Part shown: positions 44,430-53,910 of the stretch, piece after piece
Layout: every line of letters starts with the position of its first letter
Position numbering within the stretch: position 1 is the first letter of the stretch
Assembly: GCF_003581615.1 (NCBI RefSeq)
Contig: NZ_QXFH01000070.1
Location: forward strand, 806,001 to 870,000
From: Flagellimonas lutimaris
GTDB lineage: Bacteria > Bacteroidota > Bacteroidia > Flavobacteriales > Flavobacteriaceae
Direction: 5' to 3'
DNA: 64,000 nt
The notes under the pieces: model-generated
The model's input: the letters and a program-made list of their open reading frames with translations, nothing else
Databases searched by the model: none
What the model was told of the DNA's origin: nothing
Translations under genes and position numbers: made by a program

Positions 44430-45119
44430 CTAAAAGCCTTCAACCATTTCCAAAAGTTTGCGTTCATCCTTAATGCCAATTTTTTTGCCCGAAGTATGAA
44501 TCAAGCCTTTCTTTTTGAACTCTGAAATGATTCTAATTGCAGATTCCGTAGCGGTACCCACTACATTGGAAATATCTTCTCGAGACAGGGTAAGGGCCAA
44601 AAAGCCATCGGCATCCTCTCCAAAATTGTTCTTTAGGTATAGAAAAGCTTCCGCCATTCTTTGTTTTACCGTTTTTTGGGAAATATTGACAATTACATCG
44701 TCTGCTTCTTTGAGGTCATGGGCCATATGACGCAAAACCTCTAAAGTGAAATTTGGATTTTTTTGAAGGGTATTGTTGATGCTTTCCTTAGGAATAAAGC
44801 AAACCTCCATATCATCAACGGCAATGGCAGAAAGATTGGTGCTCTCTTGCGAAATAACCGAGCGCTGACCAAGAACTTCCCCCTTGCTCGCCAATTTCAC
44901 AATTTGGTCTTTTCCGTTGGCACTTAATTTGGAAAGCTTGGAAACACCATTTCTTACACAATAAACGCCGTTGAGTTTATCGCCCTCTTCAAATAAAGGC
45001 TCACCCTTTTTTACCGTTTTGGTGGTTTTGGAGTCGGAGACTTTTTTCAGCTCCTCTTTGCTCATCGCGCGTAGCGAGTTGAACTGTCGGACTATACAAT
45101 TTTCACACCTGCTTTCCAT
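44430..45119 (-). CDS. Crp/Fnr-family regulator (likely the local oxygen regulator)
   Basis: A 229-residue regulator: cyclic-nucleotide-binding-like beta-roll (about 20-125), dimerisation helix, then winged HTH with recognition helix VVGTATESAIRIISEF. Four cysteines (C5, C8, C54, C107) could hold an Fe-S cluster as in Fnr, though their spacing differs from E. coli (20, 23, 29, 122). In the helix the Glu and Arg that read TGA in Fnr are kept, whereas the Ser that reads the first T of TTGAT is Ile, which agrees with local sites being TGAYnnnnRTCA. Divergent from fixI; one dyad serves both genes. A cAMP-independent O2 regulator is inferred. Confidence 0.88.
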   Translation of the reverse strand: MESRCENCIVRQFNSLRAMSKEELKKVSDSKTTKTVKKGEPLFEEGDKLNGVYCVRNGVSKLSKLSANGKDQIVKLASKGEVLGQRSVISQESTNLSAIAVDDMEVCFIPKESINNTLQKNPNFTLEVLRHMAHDLKEADDVIVNISQKTVKQRMAEAFLYLKNNFGEDADGFLALTLSREDISNVVGTATESAIRIISEFKKKGLIHTSGKKIGIKDERKLLEMVEGF

Positions 45120-45142
45120 ATTAATTAGTTTACCTGATTCAA

Positions 45143-45216
45143 CAAAAATAGTTGATAAACAATCACAATTTACTGATAATTATCATATTTTTAAGGGGAA
45201 TAGTATTACAAATTTG
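45143..45216. promoter_or_regulatory. Shared Fnr-type site between the regulator gene and fixI
   Basis: TGATAATTATCA at 45174-45185 is a perfect palindrome. To the left the minus-strand -7 box TATTTTTG (45150 to 45143) of the regulator starts 29.5 bp from its centre; to the right CAAATTTG (45209-45216), the -7 box of fixI with one mismatch, also starts 29.5 bp away. One bound dimer could therefore act on both promoters. Confidence 0.82.
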
Positions 45217-45238
45217 CATCAGGTAAAGCAAATGTGAA

Positions 45239-47623
45239 ATGGCAGACTCGACCTGTTATCATTGTGGAGACGAGTGCGGTAGGGGTAGTGTGCGGTTTGA
45301 TGATGAAGACTTTTGTTGTAACGGTTGTAAAACCGTTTACGAGATTTTTACATCGAACGGCCTGTCCACCTTTTATGAGATAGAGGGCAAGGCAGGAACA
45401 ACACCCAACGAAATCCGCCAGAAATACGATTTTTTGGACAACCAGGAAATTGTACAGCAATTGGTGGAGTTTAATGAAGAAGGCGTCCAAGTGGTTAGTT
45501 TAAGTATTCCTACAATCCATTGTAGTTCTTGTATTTGGGTATTGGAAAACTTGAACAAACTACATTCCGCCATTACATTTTCGCAAGTAGATTTCCCAAA
45601 GAAAACCATTCGAGTTACTTATAAAACTGAAGATTTCTCCCTAAAAGCGTTAGTGCTTTTGTTGGGAAGTATCGGTTATGAACCATACATCTCTTTAGAG
45701 GAGTACAACAAAAAGGGAAAAAAGGTGGATCGTTCCTTAATTTATAAATTGGGGTTTGCAGGTTTTGCCTTTGGCAATGTGATGCTATTTTCCTTTCCTG
45801 AATATTTCGAGGTAGAGGAGTTTTGGCTGGATCAATACAAACACGTTTTTCGTTGGTTGATGTTCGCCTTTTCCTTACCCGTTGTATTCTATGCCGCTCA
45901 AGATTATTTTATTTCAGCCTATAAAGGCATTCGTTCCAAATTGCTGAATATTGATGTCCCAATTGCCCTGGGTATTTTAACTCTTTTTATCAGAAGTACG
46001 GTGGACATTGTTTTTGATTTGGGCTCTGGTTTTTTTGATAGTCTCACAGGTTTGGTATTCTTCCTGTTATTAGGGAAATTTTTTCAGCAGAAAACATATG
46101 CCTATCTATCTTTCGAGCGGGATTACAAATCCTATTTCCCAATAGCCGTTACCCGTTTGAAGAAAAATGGAGAAGAAGAAAACATCCAAATCTATAATAT
46201 TGAAGTAGGGGACAGGGTTTTGATTCGAAGCCATGAGATTATACCCGTAGACTGTATCCTGATCAAAGGAACGGCCGAAATTGATTATAGTTTTGTTACC
46301 GGTGAGTCCGAACCTGTGTTCAAAGAATCTGGTGAAAAGCTGTTTGCGGGTGGAAAGCAACTTTCGGGAGTTTTGGAAGTTGAGGTATTAAAATCCGTTT
46401 CCCAAAGTTATTTAACGCAGCTGTGGGGTAACTCGGTATTTTCCAAAGATAAAGCAAGTCAATTCCAGACCCTTACCGATAGTATTGGCAAACGGTTTAC
46501 CATAGCAGTCTTGAGCATTGCCACTTTGGCTACTCTTTTTTGGTTGATTTTGGATCCGAGTTTGGCCCTGAATGTATTCACTTCCGTATTGATCATTGCC
46601 TGTCCTTGCGCCATTGCCTTGGCTGCTCCATTTACCTTGGGGAACATGCTCCGCATTTTTGGAAAGCATAAATTCTATTTGAAGAATACCAATGTCATTG
46701 AAAGATTGTCAAAGATAGACACTGCTATTTTTGATAAAACGGGAACCCTCACCACAAACATAAAAGATACTATTCACTATGAAGGGATGGAACTTACAGA
46801 AGAGGAGACGGCCCTTTTAAAAACAACCTTAAGGGCATCTAACCACCCGTTGAGCCGATCACTCTACAATATTTTAAAGTCAAATGCCATAATGACTCTT
46901 GAGGAATTCCAAGAGCATACAGGAAAAGGCATTGAGGGAAAATATAATGAACACTCTATAAAAGTTGGCTCGGCGTCTTATGTTGGTGAGAATAAAGCAA
47001 ATTCTTTGACCAATACCACGGTGTATGTAAGTGCAGATGAGGACGTGAAAGGCCGTTTTGTTTTCAAGAATACGTATCGGGATGGTATGAGTCAAATTTT
47101 TGAGGAGCTAGGGACTGATTTGGAACTTGGCATTCTTTCCGGTGATAATGACGGGGAAAAGGAGCAGTTGCAAAAAGCACTTCCAGTCAAGACAAAAATG
47201 ATGTTCGACCAAAAACCGAAGAACAAGCTGGAATACATCAAAAGTTTGCAAGAAAGCCACAAAGTTTTGATGGTGGGCGATGGATTGAACGATGCAGGGG
47301 CTTTGGCCCAAAGTGATGTGGGATTGGCCGTTTCCGAAAACATCAACGTGTTTTCGCCAGCTTGTGATGGAATTTTGGATGCTAGCAAGTTGAGAATGCT
47401 GCCAAAGTTCATTAAGCTGTCCAAAAAGTCCATTCGGATAATAAAAATGAGCTTTTTGCTATCGCTCTGCTACAATATTGTAGGATTATATTTTGCTGTA
47501 ACAGGTCAGTTGCAGCCCGTTATTGCCGCTATTCTGATGCCGTTGAGCTCCATAAGTATTGTAGTGTTCACAACCTTGGCAACAAATTATCTCGGTAAAG
47601 AATTAAAAATTTTAGAAAGCTGA
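45239..47623 (+). CDS. ccoI: Cu-translocating P-type ATPase of cbb3 oxidase assembly
   Basis: A 794-residue P1B-type ATPase (FixI/CcoI). A Cys-rich N-terminal zinc/metal domain (CYHCGDECGR, FCCNGCKTVYE) precedes an HMA-like domain with CSSCIWVLENL. Eight membrane helices follow; the ion-site CPC is near residue 455 (IACPCAIALAAPF), the phosphorylation site DKTGTLTT near 498, and GDGLNDAGALAQSDVG closes the ATP domain. It exports Cu(I) across the membrane for the binuclear centre of cbb3 oxidase. First gene of the nine-gene oxidase operon. Confidence 0.95.
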   Translation: MADSTCYHCGDECGRGSVRFDDEDFCCNGCKTVYEIFTSNGLSTFYEIEGKAGTTPNEIRQKYDFLDNQEIVQQLVEFNEEGVQVVSLSIPTIHCSSCIWVLENLNKLHSAITFSQVDFPKKTIRVTYKTEDFSLKALVLLLGSIGYEPYISLEEYNKKGKKVDRSLIYKLGFAGFAFGNVMLFSFPEYFEVEEFWLDQYKHVFRWLMFAFSLPVVFYAAQDYFISAYKGIRSKLLNIDVPIALGILTLFIRSTVDIVFDLGSGFFDSLTGLVFFLLLGKFFQQKTYAYLSFERDYKSYFPIAVTRLKKNGEEENIQIYNIEVGDRVLIRSHEIIPVDCILIKGTAEIDYSFVTGESEPVFKESGEKLFAGGKQLSGVLEVEVLKSVSQSYLTQLWGNSVFSKDKASQFQTLTDSIGKRFTIAVLSIATLATLFWLILDPSLALNVFTSVLIIACPCAIALAAPFTLGNMLRIFGKHKFYLKNTNVIERLSKIDTAIFDKTGTLTTNIKDTIHYEGMELTEEETALLKTTLRASNHPLSRSLYNILKSNAIMTLEEFQEHTGKGIEGKYNEHSIKVGSASYVGENKANSLTNTTVYVSADEDVKGRFVFKNTYRDGMSQIFEELGTDLELGILSGDNDGEKEQLQKALPVKTKMMFDQKPKNKLEYIKSLQESHKVLMVGDGLNDAGALAQSDVGLAVSENINVFSPACDGILDASKLRMLPKFIKLSKKSIRIIKMSFLLSLCYNIVGLYFAVTGQLQPVIAAILMPLSSISIVVFTTLATNYLGKELKILES

Positions 47624-47682
47624 TATATGTCATTTTTTGAAGGATATCATCACAGTAGTTTTAACCCAAATTTAACAAGGGT

Positions 47683-47892
47683 ATGAGTGTTATTTATGTG
47701 TTGCTGGCCATTAGCATAACGGTGGCCATAGTCTTTTTTATAGCCTTTGTTTTTTCGGTAAAAAGCGGACAATACGATGATACCTATACCCCATCGGTAA
47801 GAATGTTGTTTGAAGATGAGGTGGTCAAGGACAAGGATGAATCAAATCTAAATAAAAAGGAAATCAAACAAACTAAAAGTACAAACCAATAA
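47683..47892 (+). CDS. ccoS: cbb3 oxidase maturation protein CcoS
   Basis: A 69-residue protein with one N-terminal membrane helix (about 2-25) and the CcoS/FixS motif FAFVFSVKSGQYDDTYTPSVRML, in which the GQYDD element is typical of the family. It is needed for cofactor insertion into the oxidase. Encoded 59 bp after ccoI and 2 bp before ccoNO. Confidence 0.93.
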   Translation: MSVIYVLLAISITVAIVFFIAFVFSVKSGQYDDTYTPSVRMLFEDEVVKDKDESNLNKKEIKQTKSTNQ

Positions 47893-47894
47893 AT

Positions 47895-50096
47895 ATGGAA
47901 ATACAACAGTTCCGCTACGATAACAAAATCGTACAAAAGTTCTTATACGCTACCATTTTATGGGGCGTGGTAGGTATGTCGGTAGGTCTCTTGTTGGCCT
48001 TTATGTTTTTGTTCCCCAATGTTACAGAAGGTATCTCATGGTTGAGTTTTGGACGTTTACGCCCATTGCACACCAATGCCGTGATCTTTGCATTTGTGGG
48101 GAACGCGATTTTTGCAGGGGTATATTACTCCCTACAACGCTTGCTTAAAGCGAGAATGTTCAGTGATGCCCTGAGTAACATCAACTTCTGGGGTTGGCAA
48201 TTGATTATTGTCGCTGCCGCGTTGACGTTACCACTTGGGTACACTACATCCAAAGAATACGCCGAACTGGAGTGGCCGATTGATTTGGCCATTGCAGTTG
48301 TATGGGTAGTCTTTGGTTGGAACATGATCGGTACAATTTTAAAAAGAAGGCAAAGGCACTTATATGTGGCCATTTGGTTCTACTTGGCCACCTTTGTTAC
48401 GGTAGCCGTGCTGCACATTTTTAACAGCTTGGAGCTTCCAGTGACCGCACTTAAAAGTTATTCCGTGTACGCAGGTGTACAGGATGCCTTGGTACAGTGG
48501 TGGTACGGTCACAATGCAGTGGCATTCTTCTTGACTACGCCTTTCTTGGGGTTGATGTACTACTTTGTTCCAAAAGCCGCGAACAGACCCATTTATTCCT
48601 ATAGACTTTCCATTGTCCACTTCTGGTCGCTGATATTCATTTATATCTGGGCAGGTCCTCACCACTTGTTATATTCTGCTTTGCCTGATTGGGCGCAGAA
48701 CCTTGGTGTGGTGTTCTCCATAATGTTGATAGCACCTTCTTGGGGTGGTATGATCAACGGATTGTTAACACTCCGTGGGGTATGGGATAAAGTTCGTACC
48801 GATGCCACCCTAAAATTCATGGTGGTTGCCATTACCGGTTATGGTATGGCCACTTTTGAAGGCCCCATGCTTTCTTTGAAAAACGTAAATGCGATTGCTC
48901 ACTTTAGTGACTGGATCATTGCACACGTTCACGTAGGTGCCTTGGCCTGGAACGGGTTCTTGACCTTTGGTATGATCTATTGGTTGGTGCCACGAATGTT
49001 CAAAACAGAATTGCACTCCAAAGGATTGGCGAATTTCCACTTCTGGATTGGAACCTTGGGTATTGTGCTTTATGCCCTTCCAATGTATGTAGCTGGATTC
49101 ACCCAAGCTCTCATGTGGAAAGAATTCAACCCAGATGGTACTTTGGTATACGGTAACTTCTTGGAGACCGTTACCCAAATCATCCCAATGTACTGGATGA
49201 GGGCCATTGGAGGTTCCCTTTATATCTTGGGTATGTTTGTTTTGCTTTACAATGTTGTGTTGACCATCAGGTCTGGTAGCAAAGTAGAAGACGAAGCAGC
49301 AGAAGCTCCAGCATTGGAACGAGTTGCCAAAAGAAGAGTGGCAGGTGAAACTTTCCACAACTGGTTGGAAAGAAAACCGGTTCAGTTGACCATCTTGGCC
49401 ACCGTAGCCATTTTGATTGGAGGTGTGGTTCAAATCATTCCAACCATATTGGTAAAATCCAACATCCCGACAATCACCAGCGTTAAACCCTATACACCAC
49501 TGGAATTGGAAGGTCGAGACCTTTATATAAGAGAAGGATGTGTAGGCTGTCACTCACAAATGATCAGACCGTTCCGTAGCGAGGTAGAACGCTATGGAGA
49601 ATATGCCAAGGCAGGTGAGTTTGTCTACGATCACCCATTTCTATGGGGTAGTAAGCGTACTGGACCTGACTTATTGCGAGTTGGCGGTAAATATTCCGAT
49701 AACTGGCACTTGAACCACATGTACGATCCGCAAAGTACTTCTGCCGGCTCAATCATGCCATCTTATGAATGGTTGGTTACCGATGAGCACGACCGCAGTG
49801 ATGTGCAGGCAAAAATGGAAACCATGGTAAAACTTGGAGTTCCTTATACCGAAGAGGATATTGCCAATGCTCCGCAATCAATGGCAGAGCAAGCAGCGCA
49901 AATCGAAAAGAACCTTTACACGGACCCTGAATTCGCCAAGACGTATGAAGCGGATAAAAAATACGCCGAGGAAAACGGATTGGATTTTGTGGAAATGCGA
50001 GATCGTGAAATCGTATCCTTGATTGCTTATCTGCAGCGATTGGGTACCGATATCAAAATTAAAGGAACAGAAGAAACTATATCTCAAAACAAATAA
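47895..50096 (+). CDS. ccoNO: Fused cbb3 cytochrome c oxidase subunits I and II (CcoN-CcoO)
   Basis: One 733-residue chain. Residues 1-475 form CcoN, the 12-helix catalytic subunit with His ligands (LHTNAVIFAF, WWYGHNAVAFFLT, GPHHLLYSALPDW, HVHVGALAWNG) that hold two hemes and CuB. After a linker, a helix at about 500-520 anchors CcoO, whose mono-heme site is REGCVGCHSQMIRPF near residue 548 with axial Met in SAGSIMPSYEW. Bacteria outside this group usually keep these as two genes. It is the O2-reducing, high-affinity oxidase of the window. Confidence 0.95.
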   Translation: MEIQQFRYDNKIVQKFLYATILWGVVGMSVGLLLAFMFLFPNVTEGISWLSFGRLRPLHTNAVIFAFVGNAIFAGVYYSLQRLLKARMFSDALSNINFWGWQLIIVAAALTLPLGYTTSKEYAELEWPIDLAIAVVWVVFGWNMIGTILKRRQRHLYVAIWFYLATFVTVAVLHIFNSLELPVTALKSYSVYAGVQDALVQWWYGHNAVAFFLTTPFLGLMYYFVPKAANRPIYSYRLSIVHFWSLIFIYIWAGPHHLLYSALPDWAQNLGVVFSIMLIAPSWGGMINGLLTLRGVWDKVRTDATLKFMVVAITGYGMATFEGPMLSLKNVNAIAHFSDWIIAHVHVGALAWNGFLTFGMIYWLVPRMFKTELHSKGLANFHFWIGTLGIVLYALPMYVAGFTQALMWKEFNPDGTLVYGNFLETVTQIIPMYWMRAIGGSLYILGMFVLLYNVVLTIRSGSKVEDEAAEAPALERVAKRRVAGETFHNWLERKPVQLTILATVAILIGGVVQIIPTILVKSNIPTITSVKPYTPLELEGRDLYIREGCVGCHSQMIRPFRSEVERYGEYAKAGEFVYDHPFLWGSKRTGPDLLRVGGKYSDNWHLNHMYDPQSTSAGSIMPSYEWLVTDEHDRSDVQAKMETMVKLGVPYTEEDIANAPQSMAEQAAQIEKNLYTDPEFAKTYEADKKYAEENGLDFVEMRDREIVSLIAYLQRLGTDIKIKGTEETISQNK

Positions 50097-50098
50097 CC

Positions 50099-50287
50099 AT
50101 GTTGAAATTTGTAAAAGAACATATGGAAACCATCGATGGGATAGCCAACTATCCCATGGTTTCCCTACTAATCTTCTTTGTATTTTTTGTTCTATTGTTC
50201 TGGTGGGTGTTTACCGCTACCAAAGAACACATAAGGGAGATGTCCGAACTGCCATTGGATAACGAAGATCAACAAAACAAACTATAA
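50099..50287 (+). CDS. ccoQ: cbb3 oxidase subunit/assembly protein CcoQ
   Basis: A 62-residue single-helix membrane protein (helix at about 17-39, VSLLIFFVFFVLLFWWVFTA) in the CcoQ position between ccoNO and ccoP, 2 bp and 4 bp from its neighbours. CcoQ stabilises the oxidase. Sequence is poorly conserved in general; position decides the call. Confidence 0.85.
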   Translation: MLKFVKEHMETIDGIANYPMVSLLIFFVFFVLLFWWVFTATKEHIREMSELPLDNEDQQNKL

Positions 50288-50291
50288 CATT

Positions 50292-51266
50292 ATGAGCACA
50301 AAAACACCTTGGTGGATACGAGTCCCCGTTTTATTCTTTTTAATCTTCGGATTGATGGAATTCTTTATAGACTCTGGTGATAAACCTGCAATAATTGAAT
50401 ATCCGATCACACAGTTTTTTATGCTGTTGGTATTGATGATTCTTATTGCCATAGAACTGATTTTAGCTTCCATTGAGAATATCATGTTTCAAACCCTTTC
50501 AGAAGAAGGAAAAGAGCGTTACTTGGAAGCCAAAGACAAGAAGTTTGAATGGACATGGGCCAAGAACTTAATGAAACGACTTACCAAAAGCCGCTCGATT
50601 GAGCGTGAAGGTGAAATAGTCTTGGACCACAATTATGATGGTATCCGTGAGTTGGATAACGTACTACCTCCATGGTGGGTATATCTTTTCTATGCGACCA
50701 TTGTTTTTGCAGTAGTCTATTTGGTTCGTTTCCATGTTATCGGCGAATACGACCAAGAACTTGAATATGAACAAGAAGTAGCCGCTGCCCAATTGGCCAT
50801 TGAAGAATACAAAAGAACCGCCAAAGACTTGGTAGATGCCAGTACGGTTGAATTCCTATCCGATGAATCGGATTTGGCCGCAGGAGAGAAAATCTTTCAG
50901 GCCAATTGTGTGGCCTGTCATATGGCTGACGGAGGTGGTGGAATTGGTCCAAACCTGACCGACAAACACTGGATATTGGGAGGAGGAATCAAAAATATCT
51001 TTACAACAATTTCCGAAGGTGGTCGAGATGGTAAGGGTATGATTGCTTGGAAACAAACCCTAAAACCTGCCGAAATGGCTCAGGTTGCCAGTTATGTAAT
51101 CACTTTGGGCGGTACCACACCCGCCAATCCAAAGGAACCTGAAGGAGAAATTTGGGTAGACCCAGATGCTCCCGAAGAATCCAATGGAACAGAATCTGAA
51201 ACGGAAGGAACTGCCCCGGAAGAAATGGAGCAGGCCGTAGATTCTACAGAAGTTGCCATGAATTAG
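50292..51266 (+). CDS. ccoP: cbb3 oxidase subunit III, monoheme CcoP
   Basis: A 324-residue membrane cytochrome c. Helices at about 10-27, 36-57 and 122-145; the CcoP_N segment LDHNYDGIRELDNVLPPWW follows the second helix. Only one heme-c motif is present, CVACH near residue 207, with an axial Met probably in GKGMIAW, whereas proteobacterial CcoP has two. The acidic, low-complexity tail (about 285-324) is likely disordered. Stands between ccoQ and ccoG. Confidence 0.93.
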   Translation: MSTKTPWWIRVPVLFFLIFGLMEFFIDSGDKPAIIEYPITQFFMLLVLMILIAIELILASIENIMFQTLSEEGKERYLEAKDKKFEWTWAKNLMKRLTKSRSIEREGEIVLDHNYDGIRELDNVLPPWWVYLFYATIVFAVVYLVRFHVIGEYDQELEYEQEVAAAQLAIEEYKRTAKDLVDASTVEFLSDESDLAAGEKIFQANCVACHMADGGGGIGPNLTDKHWILGGGIKNIFTTISEGGRDGKGMIAWKQTLKPAEMAQVASYVITLGGTTPANPKEPEGEIWVDPDAPEESNGTESETEGTAPEEMEQAVDSTEVAMN

Positions 51267-51316
51267 TCCTTTGAGACACATAGGCGACAAATATTTATCC
51301 ATAAACCACAAATGCG

Positions 51317-52726
51317 ATGGAAGAGAACTTTAGGGATTCCATAGGCACAATCACAGAGGAAGGTAAACGGAATTTTATTTTTCCAAAGAAACCCAGTGGA
51401 CGGTATTATGATTACCGAAAGTATGTAAGTTACTTTTTGCTGATTTTCTTGATAGCAGCTCCGTTTGTTAAAATCAACGGGCACCAATTCTTATTGTTCA
51501 ATGTATTGGATCGACGGTTCAATATATTTGGACTTCCGTTTTGGCCCCAGGATTTTCATTTGGTGGTCGTGTCCATGATTATTGGAGTAATATTCATTGC
51601 ACTGTTTACAGTTGCTTATGGTCGTATTTTTTGTGGATGGATGTGCCCCCAGACCATATTTTTGGAAATGGTCTTCCGACGTATTGAATATTGGATAGAT
51701 GGGGATAGAGGAGCACAAATGCGGTTGGCCAAAGCTCCATGGACGGGTAAAAAGATTAGGAAAAGAGTATTGAAGTGGATCATTTTCTTCATCATTTCCT
51801 TTTTTATAGCCAATGTGTTCTTGGCCTACTTGATCGGGAGTGACCAGCTCTTATCATACATCACAGATGGTCCAATGGCGCACTTGAGTACTATGGTCCC
51901 ATTGCTGATTTTTACAGGAGTGTTTTATTTCATCTTTGCTTGGTTTAGGGAACAGGTGTGTATTATTGCTTGCCCTTACGGTAGATTGCAAGGAGTGCTT
52001 TTGGATGATAAATCCATCGTGGTAGCCTATGATCATAAACGCGGTGAAGGTGAAAGCGGACGTAAGAAGTTCAGAAAAAATGAAGATAGGGAAGCGCTTG
52101 GACATGGTGATTGTATCGATTGTTTTCAATGTGTGAATGTATGCCCTACCGGAATAGACATTCGTAATGGAACACAGTTGGAATGTGTTAACTGCACAGC
52201 TTGTATAGATGAGTGCGATCACATAATGGACAGTATCAATAAACCTAAAGGGTTGATTAGATACGCTAGTGAAGATGAGATAACCAACAACAATAAATTC
52301 AAATTTACGGCACGTATGAAGGGTTATACGGCTGTACTTGCGGTACTTACAGGTATTCTTATCGGAATGTTGTTCATGAGGAACGAGGTCGAGGCCAATG
52401 TACTACGCTTACCTGGTCAGTTATATGAGCGTAAGGAGAACAATATCATCAGTAATGTTTACACTTATAAATTGGTGAACAAGACCACAAAGGATATCGA
52501 AAATGTTCGGTTTGAACTGATGTCCCATAATGGAGAAATTAAAATGGTGTCCCAGGACAGCTTTACTGTTCCAGCAGAAGAAATTGCAGAAGGAACATTG
52601 TTTATCGAGATTAACGCCTCTGCATTGAACGGAGACAAGGATAAGTTGGAGATAGGGGTTTATAGTGATGATAAACTCATAGAAACCACGGTGACCCAGT
52701 TTTTGGCGCCAAGGAGTTATAATTAA
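51317..52726 (+). CDS. ccoG: cbb3 oxidase accessory protein CcoG
   Basis: A 469-residue polyferredoxin-type membrane protein. Cys in GWMCPQTIFLE and in IIACPYGRLQG are membrane-associated; a pair of 4Fe-4S sites follows (CIDCFQCVNVCPTG and CVNCTACIDECD). An Ig-like domain (IG_CcoG) fills the C-terminus, from about 385. CcoG acts as a Cu(II) reductase in supplying Cu(I) to the oxidase in bacteria studied. It is in the operon 50 bp after ccoP. Confidence 0.93.
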   Translation: MEENFRDSIGTITEEGKRNFIFPKKPSGRYYDYRKYVSYFLLIFLIAAPFVKINGHQFLLFNVLDRRFNIFGLPFWPQDFHLVVVSMIIGVIFIALFTVAYGRIFCGWMCPQTIFLEMVFRRIEYWIDGDRGAQMRLAKAPWTGKKIRKRVLKWIIFFIISFFIANVFLAYLIGSDQLLSYITDGPMAHLSTMVPLLIFTGVFYFIFAWFREQVCIIACPYGRLQGVLLDDKSIVVAYDHKRGEGESGRKKFRKNEDREALGHGDCIDCFQCVNVCPTGIDIRNGTQLECVNCTACIDECDHIMDSINKPKGLIRYASEDEITNNNKFKFTARMKGYTAVLAVLTGILIGMLFMRNEVEANVLRLPGQLYERKENNIISNVYTYKLVNKTTKDIENVRFELMSHNGEIKMVSQDSFTVPAEEIAEGTLFIEINASALNGDKDKLEIGVYSDDKLIETTVTQFLAPRSYN

Positions 52727-52736
52727 AAAGATTGAA

Positions 52737-53183
52737 ATGAAAATTAATTGGGGAACGGGAATTGTCTTGGCATTTATAGGTTTTATAACCTTCATTCTAT
52801 ACTTCGTCTTCAGGATGAGCACTGATGATAGTGCCAATCACGATTTGGTGACGGAGGAATACTATAAAAAAGAATTATCCTATCAGCAGGAAATCGATGC
52901 ATCAAATACAGCATCGGAAATGAATGCCAACCTAAAGGTTGAAAAAACTGAAAAGGGTTTGGTGATATATTTTCCAGAGCGTTTCGACCCCAAAAAAATA
53001 AGTGGAACAGTGTCCCTATATAGACCGTCTAACAAGCACTTGGATACTAACTTTTCTATAAGTTTGTCCAAAACACATTTGCTCATACCTGACAATCGCT
53101 TGGTAGACGGTCGCTGGGACATTTCCATAAACTGGGAATACGAAGGTAATTCCTTTTTGCATAAACAAAAATTGGTCTACTGA
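52737..53183 (+). CDS. ccoH: FixH-family protein
   Basis: A 148-residue protein with one N-terminal membrane helix (WGTGIVLAFIGFITFILYFVF, about 4-26) and an exported beta-rich domain, the FixH/CcoH pattern. FixH/CcoH supports oxidase maturation. Ten bp after ccoG and 2 bp before the next membrane protein. Confidence 0.88.
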   Translation: MKINWGTGIVLAFIGFITFILYFVFRMSTDDSANHDLVTEEYYKKELSYQQEIDASNTASEMNANLKVEKTEKGLVIYFPERFDPKKISGTVSLYRPSNKHLDTNFSISLSKTHLLIPDNRLVDGRWDISINWEYEGNSFLHKQKLVY

Positions 53184-53185
53184 TC

Positions 53186-53896
53186 ATGTTGACATCCGCG
53201 TTGGTTTTGGGGCTTTTGGGAAGCTTGCACTGCTTGGGTATGTGTGGGCCAATCGCCTTTATGCTGCCTTTGGATCAAAAAAATAATCTAAAGAAGACCA
53301 CACAGTTGTCCATCTACCATTTCGGAAGATTGTTGGCTTATGGTGTCATTGGAGTCCTTTTTGGACTTTTGGGCAAGGGCTTGTCCCTTTTCGGGATTCA
53401 GCAAAAACTATCCATTGGTATCGGTGTACTTATGATTCTTTTAGTACTGATTCCAGGGAAGTACTTGAACGGTCATAAATTTTTATCACCTATCTATTCT
53501 ATTATCGGTAAGGTGAAATCCAAATTGGGTGCTGAACTTAAAAAAAAGACCCCCGATACCTTTTTGACCATTGGTTTCTTGAACGGCTTTTTGCCTTGCG
53601 GTCTTGTGTATATGGCCCTTTTGGGAGCCATTGCCATGGGGAGCCCGTTGGAAGGAGGTCTTTACATGATGATTTTTGGTCTGGGAACAGTTCCTTTGAT
53701 GTCCTTGGTGGTCTATTCCAAAGGAATGTTCAGTAGTTCCATCAAATTTAAGATACAGAAATTGATACCGGTATTTGTGGTCATCATAGGTATTTTGTTT
53801 ATTGTACGTGGACTTGGATTGGGAATACCCTATGTTTCCCCCAAACAAGCACCTGCAGATTCAGTAACGGCGACCATAGAATGCCATCAACCCTAA
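53186..53896 (+). CDS. TauE/SafE-like (UreH_2) six-helix membrane protein of the oxidase operon
   Basis: A 236-residue polytopic protein with six helices and the signature LLGSLHCLGMCGPIAFML near the N-terminus, the two cysteines being characteristic of the heavy-metal-transport-like UreH_2/SafE group often found behind ccoGH. A copper or redox role is likely from context but unproved. It overlaps the open frame of the next gene's upstream extension, so the coupling to that gene is close. Confidence 0.85.
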   Translation: MLTSALVLGLLGSLHCLGMCGPIAFMLPLDQKNNLKKTTQLSIYHFGRLLAYGVIGVLFGLLGKGLSLFGIQQKLSIGIGVLMILLVLIPGKYLNGHKFLSPIYSIIGKVKSKLGAELKKKTPDTFLTIGFLNGFLPCGLVYMALLGAIAMGSPLEGGLYMMIFGLGTVPLMSLVVYSKGMFSSSIKFKIQKLIPVFVVIIGILFIVRGLGLGIPYVSPKQAPADSVTATIECHQP

Positions 53897-53910
53897 AAAT
53901 CAAATCCACA

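Noticed and set aside
48810..49553. A 247-codon open frame opposite ccoNO
   Set aside because: It is antisense to a certain gene, its composition follows the third-base pattern of ccoNO, and it has no recognisable domain.
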